Of a DNA stretch of 5,791 nucleotides, positions 1 through 3,983 are shown piece by piece. Under the pieces are notes generated by a model. That model was given only the letters and a program-made list of their open reading frames with translations. It was not told the DNA's origin and did no database searches. Position 1 is the first letter of the stretch, and each line of letters starts with the position of its first letter. The position numbers and the translations under genes are program-made. This DNA comes from Phycisphaerae bacterium SM23_33 (lineage in GTDB: Bacteria > Planctomycetota > Phycisphaerae > SM23-33). The stretch is from NCBI GenBank assembly GCA_001303665.1, contig LJUF01000237.1, positions 1 to 5,791 on the forward strand. The letters are read 5' to 3'.

Positions 1-939
1 CCTGGCCATGAACGCCCGGCCGTCGTCGGACGCCCGGTAGTCGGGATAGTCGATGTCGTACCCGCTGGTACGCCACTGCGAGAGATGAATGAGCGTCCTG
101 CCGGGCGGATAGACCCGGGCCAGGGCATCCAGCAGGTCGCGGTTGGCCGGAGCCCAGCAGACGCAGAAGGAGATCTCGTCCACCCAGTCCGGGCGGTGGG
201 ACCGTTTGCCTTCGAGGCCATACGTGCGGCCGAGCCAGTCACGATACCGCGACGCGGCCGGACGCCACCCGCCCTCGTATGCGTTCAGGCGCCACTCGAC
301 GCCCCCGGCCCCCCGATTGTCCCACAGGGGGCCCACCTGCTCGGCTTCAAAACCGAGCGTGGTCAGCCCTTCGGCGCGGGCCAGGTTGAGCGCTTTGAAC
401 TTCCAGGAGGTGTCCTGGCAATGGACCATCAGTGCGGCGCCGTCCCGCTCGGCTATGGCGAGCTGGGCATTCCACCGGAAAGGCCAGGGGAAGCGATCGT
501 TGGGCGGAAACGCCCGGTCCGCCTCGACGAGGATGCCGTTGACGCAGGGCAATATCAGGCTCACCTGGCGGGCGAAGGAGATGTTCCAGCGGATGGAGGC
601 GACGCCTCGGCGGGCGCCGCGCCCGCTCGGCCGAACGCAGAGATCCCCCGTCTGCGGGTCCAGCCGGATGAACAGTTCACGGTCGGAGTCGTTGCCGACG
701 AGGAGCACGCGCGCGGCCAGGTCGGACAGCAGCTTGGCCTGGATGCGCTGGCCCTTGTCGGGCCCCAGCGTGTCCTTGTGCAGGTAGAACAGTTCCAGGG
801 GGAAGGGCGAATCGGCCGGCCGGCAGAACTCGGCGCCGGTCCTGCGATCCACGAAGCTCGTCAGCGCCGGCCCGTCGAAGCGGGCGATGAAGGCGGGTGA
901 TTCCGCAATCAGGGCGTTGTCTTCCTGGCGAATGTTCAT
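1..939 (-). CDS. Putative glycosidase, DUF6259-like (N-terminal part, runs off left edge)
   Basis: This reading frame stays open for 313 codons from an ATG at 939 to the left edge, so the C-terminus is missing. Residues 1-200 look like a beta-sandwich of the kind that precedes sugar-hydrolase barrels; near the N-terminus is FDGPALTSFVDRRTGAEF (21-38), a pattern common in DUF6259-type proteins. A linker with AYEGGWRPAASRYRDWL (220-236) leads into what looks like the start of a TIM barrel: PDWVDEISFCVCW (250-262), then TLIHLSQWRTSGYDIDYPDY (282-301). No signal peptide is seen, so a cytoplasmic enzyme acting on imported oligosaccharide is the inference. The catalytic acids of the barrel would lie mostly beyond the window. 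The ATG is 14 bp after the methyltransferase stop. An in-frame GTG directly before it (942-940) is an equally good start, because it sits 8 nt rather than 11 nt from AGGAG. The family assignment is from memory of sequence patterns and is moderate; a carbohydrate-active enzyme is more certain than the exact family. Confidence 0.6.
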   Translation of the reverse strand, partial: MNIRQEDNALIAESPAFIARFDGPALTSFVDRRTGAEFCRPADSPFPLELFYLHKDTLGPDKGQRIQAKLLSDLAARVLLVGNDSDRELFIRLDPQTGDLCVRPSGRGARRGVASIRWNISFARQVSLILPCVNGILVEADRAFPPNDRFPWPFRWNAQLAIAERDGAALMVHCQDTSWKFKALNLARAEGLTTLGFEAEQVGPLWDNRGAGGVEWRLNAYEGGWRPAASRYRDWLGRTYGLEGKRSHRPDWVDEISFCVCWAPANRDLLDALARVYPPGRTLIHLSQWRTSGYDIDYPDYRASDDGRAFMAR

Positions 940-950
940 CACGAGCGCTT

Positions 951-955
951 CTCCT
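951..955 (-). promoter_or_regulatory. Ribosome binding site of the glycosidase gene, overlapping upstream stop
   Basis: On the minus strand the sequence reads TAGGAG, where TAG (956-954) is the methyltransferase stop and AGGAG is the Shine-Dalgarno core. It lies 8 nt before GTG 942 and 11 nt before ATG 939. The overlap suggests that translation of the two genes is coupled, and the spacing slightly favours the GTG as start. Confidence 0.6.
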
Positions 956-1556
956 ATGATTGCCTGGAGGCCTGGTGCTTCACGGCCAGGGCGACGGTGT
1001 AGGTCTTTCCCTGCTTCAGCTTCCTGTAGTTGCCGAAGACCTCCATGAAGTTGCGCTTGATGTACTGCCGCAGGCCGGCGACCGTGACCACGTACAGGCG
1101 CCCGCCGGCCGCCAGGTGGGCCTTGGCCCCATGCAGGATGATGGCCAGCATCTCCGCACCGACGTTGGCCGGGATGTTGGAGACAATGTTGTCAAACCGG
1201 ATGTCCGGCACCTTGCTGAAGGCGTTGCTCAGATAGATCTCGCAGTTGCCCAGCCTGTTGAGGGCGGCATTTTCCCTGGCGTACTCGACGGCCACGAAGT
1301 CCTTGTCCACCATGTGGACTTTCCCCAGGGGGCAGTCCTTGGCGATGGCCACGCCGATGGCGCCGTAGCCGCAGCCCAGGTCCAGCGTCACCTGGTCCAC
1401 CTGCAGCTCGACCTTCTCGGTGAGCATGCGTGAGCCGTCATCAATCCGCCGCGGGCTGAACAGCCCCCAGGTGCTGTGGAACGTCAGATCGTGCCCGCGA
1501 AGCCTGGCGTTGAAGACGATGTCGCGATTGAGGCTTTCGATGTCGGTCAAGGCCAT
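954..1556 (-). CDS. Small class I SAM-dependent methyltransferase, MJ0882/RsmC-like
   Basis: The product is a 200-residue single-domain Rossmann-fold methyltransferase. The entry segment FHSTWGLFSPRRIDDGSRML (26-45) resembles the region before the SAM site in RsmC/RlmG and in the MJ0882/YbxB group. Motif I is DLGCGYGAIGVAIA (59-72). The acidic end of strand 2 is VDKD (83-86), and ENAALN (95-100) follows. Motif IV is SNIPAN (126-131), where this superfamily usually has NPP(F/Y/I); Asn and the last Pro are kept and the first Pro is replaced by Ile. The C-terminal half (GGRLYVVTVAG, 151-161; FGNYRKLKQGKTYTV, 174-188) matches the MJ0882-type end. Relatives methylate a base amino group in rRNA, but the altered motif makes the substrate open. 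The ATG is fixed closely by an in-frame TGA three codons upstream; only a weak GAGG precedes it. It lies 68 bp after ilvC and 14 bp before the glycosidase gene. Methyltransferase identity is firm; the substrate is unknown. Confidence 0.85.
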   Translation of the reverse strand: MALTDIESLNRDIVFNARLRGHDLTFHSTWGLFSPRRIDDGSRMLTEKVELQVDQVTLDLGCGYGAIGVAIAKDCPLGKVHMVDKDFVAVEYARENAALNRLGNCEIYLSNAFSKVPDIRFDNIVSNIPANVGAEMLAIILHGAKAHLAAGGRLYVVTVAGLRQYIKRNFMEVFGNYRKLKQGKTYTVALAVKHQASRQS

Positions 1557-1574
1557 GGGGCCTCATAGGAAACG

Positions 1575-1598
1575 CGGCCGCCCGGTCGCGGACGGCCG
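1575..1598 (-). other. GC-rich hairpin between ilvC and the methyltransferase gene
   Basis: GGCCGCCC (1576-1583) and GGACGGCC (1590-1597) form a stem around a 6-nt loop, and an outer C-G pair (1575/1598) extends it to nine pairs. On the minus strand all nine pair, one as G-U; on the plus strand that position is an A-C mismatch, so the structure fits a minus-strand transcript better. Only a short TTT follows, so a full intrinsic terminator is doubtful. Partial termination, an mRNA-processing site or a 3' stabilising hairpin for ilvC are possible. In such GC-rich DNA a chance stem is also likely. Confidence 0.3.
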
Positions 1599-1624
1599 GA
1601 CGTCCCTTTTCAATGTGGTCCGCG

Positions 1625-2725
1625 TCAGCCGGCCTTCCTGCCGGCGATTCCCCGGGTGGCCCGGGAGACCTTCTTTGCCGCCTGCTTCGGGCGCAGGGCC
1701 CGGGTGGCGGCCCCCGCCCGCCACATCTCGGAGCCGCCCATGGCGGCCAGCTCCTTGGCCAGTTGTTTCTGATAGTCAGGCCCGCCGCAGGCGGAGATGA
1801 CCCGCCGGGTCTCCACGCCAGCGGCAACCCTCTCGTACAGCTCCTTGAAGACGGGCATGACGGCCTGCTTGAACCTCGGTTTCCAGTCCAGCGCCCCGCG
1901 CTGGGCGGTGGCGGAGCAGTTGGCGTACATCCAGTCCATGCCGTTCTCGTCCACCAGGCGGATGAGGCTCTGGGTGAGTTCCTCGACGGTTTCGTTGAAG
2001 GCCTCGCTGGGGCTGTGGCCGTGCTTTCGAAGCGTGTCGTATTGCGCTTCCATGATGCCGGCCAGGGCGCCCATCAGCACCCCGCGCTCGCCGGTCAGGT
2101 CGCTGTACACCTCGTTTCTGAAAGTGGTCGGGAAAAGGTACCCGCTGCCGACGGCGATGCCGACGGCCAGGCAGCGCTCGCGCGCCCGGCCGGTGGCGTC
2201 CTGGGCGACGGCGAAGCTGGCGTTGATGCCGGCCCCGGAGAGGAAGTTGCGGCGCAGCGACGTGCCCGATCCCTTGGGCGCGACCATGATCACGTCCACG
2301 TTCCTGGGCGGGATCACGCCCGTCTGGTCCTTGTACACAATGGAGAAGCCGTGGGAGAAGTACAGCGAGTCACCCGGGTTGAGGTTCTTCTTGATGACGG
2401 GCCAGATGATCCGCTGGGCCGCGTCCGAGACCAGCATCTGGACGATCGTTCCGCGGCCGGCCGCCTCGTCGATCTCAAACAGGTCCTTTCCCGGCTTCCA
2501 GCCGTCCTTCTCGGCACGGTCCCAGTCTTTCTTGAACTTCCTGGACTGGCCGACGATGACCTTGAAGCCGTTGTCCTTCATGTTCAGCGACTGGGCGGGT
2601 CCCTGCACGCCGTAGCCGATCACGGCGATGGTCTCGCACTTCAGGACCCTGCGGGCCCGGGACATGGGGAACTCTTTGCGCGTGACCACTTCCTCTTTGA
2701 CGCCGCCGAAATCGATGATCGCCAT
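1625..2725 (-). CDS. ilvC: Ketol-acid reductoisomerase (fungal/Bacteroidetes-type class I)
   Basis: IlvC converts acetolactate or acetohydroxybutyrate, by a Mg2+-dependent alkyl shift and NAD(P)H reduction, to the dihydroxy acids of valine, isoleucine and leucine synthesis in the cytoplasm. The 366-residue product has the Rossmann motif GYGVQG (37-42), the family FSHGF with its catalytic His125, and VAPKGSGTSLR (148-158). The knotted C-terminal domain has SDLTGERG (208-215; metal ligands D209, E213), FNETVEEL (243-250; E245, E249) and the substrate serine of CSATAQRGALDW (270-281). The 36-residue D-to-E spacing equals that of class I enzymes. The NAD(P)-loop region VGQSRKFKKDWDRAEKDGW (58-76) followed by KPGKDLFEID resembles mitochondrial yeast Ilv5 rather than E. 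coli or Pseudomonas enzymes. About 19 residues rich in Lys, Arg and Ala follow the usual end (near RALRPK, 342-347). The start has an AGGAG six nt upstream. No ilvB, ilvN, ilvD or leu gene adjoins it here. Identity is very secure. Confidence 0.96.
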   Translation of the reverse strand: MAIIDFGGVKEEVVTRKEFPMSRARRVLKCETIAVIGYGVQGPAQSLNMKDNGFKVIVGQSRKFKKDWDRAEKDGWKPGKDLFEIDEAAGRGTIVQMLVSDAAQRIIWPVIKKNLNPGDSLYFSHGFSIVYKDQTGVIPPRNVDVIMVAPKGSGTSLRRNFLSGAGINASFAVAQDATGRARERCLAVGIAVGSGYLFPTTFRNEVYSDLTGERGVLMGALAGIMEAQYDTLRKHGHSPSEAFNETVEELTQSLIRLVDENGMDWMYANCSATAQRGALDWKPRFKQAVMPVFKELYERVAAGVETRRVISACGGPDYQKQLAKELAAMGGSEMWRAGAATRALRPKQAAKKVSRATRGIAGRKAG

Positions 2726-2731
2726 TTTCCG

Positions 2732-2736
2732 CTCCT
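2732..2736 (-). promoter_or_regulatory. Ribosome binding site of ilvC
   Basis: AGGAG on the minus strand lies 6 nt before the ATG at 2725 (AGGAG-CGGAAA-ATG). It is the strongest Shine-Dalgarno in the window and fixes the ilvC start. Confidence 0.75.
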
Positions 2737-2766
2737 GTCTGTCAAACGTCCGCGTCGTGAAGCCTC

Positions 2767-2795
2767 CCTTTACATCCGCCGACCCGCCGCGTCAA
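2767..2795 (-). promoter_or_regulatory. Candidate sigma70-type promoter for the ilvC operon
   Basis: On the minus strand TTGACG (2795-2790) is a five-of-six match to the -35 consensus. The -10 is weak: TGTAAA (2774-2769) at 15-bp spacing or TAAAGG (2772-2767) at 17 bp. Transcription would start near 2760, giving a leader of about 35 nt that contains the AGGAG. Position and orientation fit, but the -10 is poor. Confidence 0.4.
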
Positions 2796-2829
2796 GCGGT
2801 TCCGGGCCGGGCCTCGCCTGGGCTGGCTA

Positions 2830-2857
2830 TTGACGCGTTCGGCCGGGCGCCTATTGT
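2830..2857 (+). promoter_or_regulatory. Candidate sigma70-type promoter for the oxidoreductase gene
   Basis: TTGACG (2830-2835) and TATTGT (2852-2857) are separated by 16 bp. The -10 matches the consensus at four of six positions, including TA at the start and the final T. The start site would be near 2864, giving a leader of about 45 nt before the TTG at 2910. Its -35 lies 34 bp from the -35 of the divergent ilvC promoter, so the two could share a regulator. Confidence 0.45.
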
Positions 2858-2888
2858 GAGCGTTCGCCGTGATGGCGGACTGGACAAT
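2853..2888. repeat. Nested inverted repeat over -10 and leader of the oxidoreductase gene (possible operator or RNA hairpin)
   Basis: ATTGT (2853-2857) is mirrored by ACAAT (2884-2888). Inside it GTTCGCC (2862-2868) is mirrored by GGCGGAC (2874-2880), with one T-G pair and a 5-nt loop. Both pairs share nearly the same centre (about 2871). The outer arm is the end of the proposed -10 box, and the inner stem starts at about the predicted +1. This could be an operator for a dimeric repressor or a 5' leader hairpin. The arms are short, so chance is not excluded. Confidence 0.35.
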
Positions 2889-2898
2889 CTCTGATGCG

Positions 2899-2904
2899 AA
2901 GGAG
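2899..2904 (+). promoter_or_regulatory. Ribosome binding site deciding a TTG start
   Basis: AAGGAG lies 5 nt before TTG 2910. An in-frame TGA at 2892-2894 rules out any start further upstream, and the ATG at 2894 is in another frame, so the TTG is the best supported start of the oxidoreductase. Confidence 0.7.
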
Positions 2905-2909
2905 CAGTC

Positions 2910-3983
2910 TTGGCACGCCGAAAAGAGACGCTGAACGTGGCCGTCATCGGCCTGGGCATGGGGCGCGGGCATCTGGATTCCTACCAGAAGTATGGCCGCT
3001 GCAGCGCGGCGGCCATCTGTGACATTGACGCGGGGCGTCTGGCGGAGATGGCCGGCAAGTACGGAATACCGCAGGAGCGATGCTTCCGCGATTACCGGAA
3101 GATGCTGGCCGCGGTGGAGAAGCTGAAGCTGCACGCGGTGAGCGTGGCGCTGCCCAATCACCTTCACGCCCCGGCCACCATCGCGGCCTTGCGGGCCGGG
3201 CTGCATGTGCTGTGCGAAAAGCCGATGGCGATGAGCGCCCGGCAGGGGCGGGCGATGCTGGCGGCGGCGGAAAAGGCCCGCAGGAAGCTGATGATCAATT
3301 TCTCCTTTCGCTTCACCGACCAGAGCCAGGCCTTGAAGCGCATGGTGGACAGCGGCGCCATCGGTGACATCTACTTCGGCCGGACGGTCTGGCACCGCCG
3401 CCGAGGGATGCCCGGCTTCGGCGGCTGGTTCGGCACCAAGAAGCTTTCCGGGGGCGGGCCCGTCATTGACCTGGGCGTGCACCGGCTGGACCTGGCCATG
3501 TGGCTGATGGGCAGCCCCCGCCCGGTGACGGTGAGCGGCAGCACGTTCGACCACATCGGCGCCCGGGTCGCCCGGCAACAGGGCAAGAGCTTCGACGTGG
3601 AGGACCTGGGCTGTGCGCTGGTTCGCTTCGACAACGGCGCGACGCTGATCCTGGAGGCCAGCTGGGCGGGCTTCAGCGAAAAGCGCGAGGACATGTGCAC
3701 GCAGCTGTACGCCACAAAAGGGGGCATCGTCCAGAGGAACCAGGAGGAGGGCTACACCTTCGAGGCCCGCGTGTACGGCGAGCAGGGCGGCACGCTGTGG
3801 GAAAGCCGCCTCCAGCAGACCACCGTCCAGACGCCCTCGGCATACCAGGAGTTCGTGGACGCGGTGCTGGACGACCGCCAGCCGCTGGCCACGGGCCAAG
3901 ACGGCCTGGCCGTGCAGCTCATCCTGGACGCCATCTACAGGTCCGCCAGGACCGGCCGGGAGGTACGCATCACCGCCCGGTAG
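2910..3983 (+). CDS. Gfo/Idh/MocA family NAD(P)-dependent oxidoreductase
   Basis: The 357-residue protein has the two-domain plan of the family. The N-terminal Rossmann domain begins NVAVIGLGMGRGH (9-21), continues with the acidic strand-end AICDID (35-40), and has VALPNHLHAPATIAALRAG (79-97) and the signature HVLCEKPMA (99-107) with the conserved EKP lysine K104. The C-terminal alpha/beta domain carries the active-site motif VIDLGVHRLD (185-194; D187, H191) after a glycine-rich GGGP, and a beta-sheet face with EDLGCALVRFDNGATLILEAS (231-251). Members oxidise or reduce hydroxyls of sugars, inositols or sugar derivatives in the cytoplasm, usually with tightly held NAD(H) or NADP(H); the sequence does not identify the substrate. 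The length is typical and no Tat or Sec signal is present, unlike many secreted planctomycete members. The start is a TTG behind AAGGAG. It is divergent from ilvC, and its last 14 bp overlap the end of the convergent Kelch gene. Family assignment is secure. Confidence 0.93.
   Translation: MARRKETLNVAVIGLGMGRGHLDSYQKYGRCSAAAICDIDAGRLAEMAGKYGIPQERCFRDYRKMLAAVEKLKLHAVSVALPNHLHAPATIAALRAGLHVLCEKPMAMSARQGRAMLAAAEKARRKLMINFSFRFTDQSQALKRMVDSGAIGDIYFGRTVWHRRRGMPGFGGWFGTKKLSGGGPVIDLGVHRLDLAMWLMGSPRPVTVSGSTFDHIGARVARQQGKSFDVEDLGCALVRFDNGATLILEASWAGFSEKREDMCTQLYATKGGIVQRNQEEGYTFEARVYGEQGGTLWESRLQQTTVQTPSAYQEFVDAVLDDRQPLATGQDGLAVQLILDAIYRSARTGREVRITAR

Noticed and set aside
85..900. 271-codon plus-strand frame opposite the glycosidase gene
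   Set aside because: The minus-strand frame is open over the whole region, has a ribosome binding site and hydrolase-like motifs; the plus-strand product is low-complexity.
2740..2745. TTGACA on the minus strand just before ilvC, a perfect -35 hexamer
   Set aside because: It lies only about 15 bp before the start codon, so its -10 would fall inside the gene and the ribosome binding site would not be transcribed in full.
1613..2833. 406-codon plus-strand frame opposite ilvC
   Set aside because: Shadow of a very well supported ketol-acid reductoisomerase; the translation has no recognisable domain.
2853..2862. ATTGTGAGCG, which resembles half of the lac operator
   Set aside because: The second half of the lac operator (ATAACAATT) is absent; the resemblance is ten bases only and does not show a LacI site by itself.
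2894..2896. ATG close to the oxidoreductase start
   Set aside because: It is in a different frame from the oxidoreductase and its own frame gives no recognisable protein; the TTG at 2910 has the properly spaced AAGGAG.
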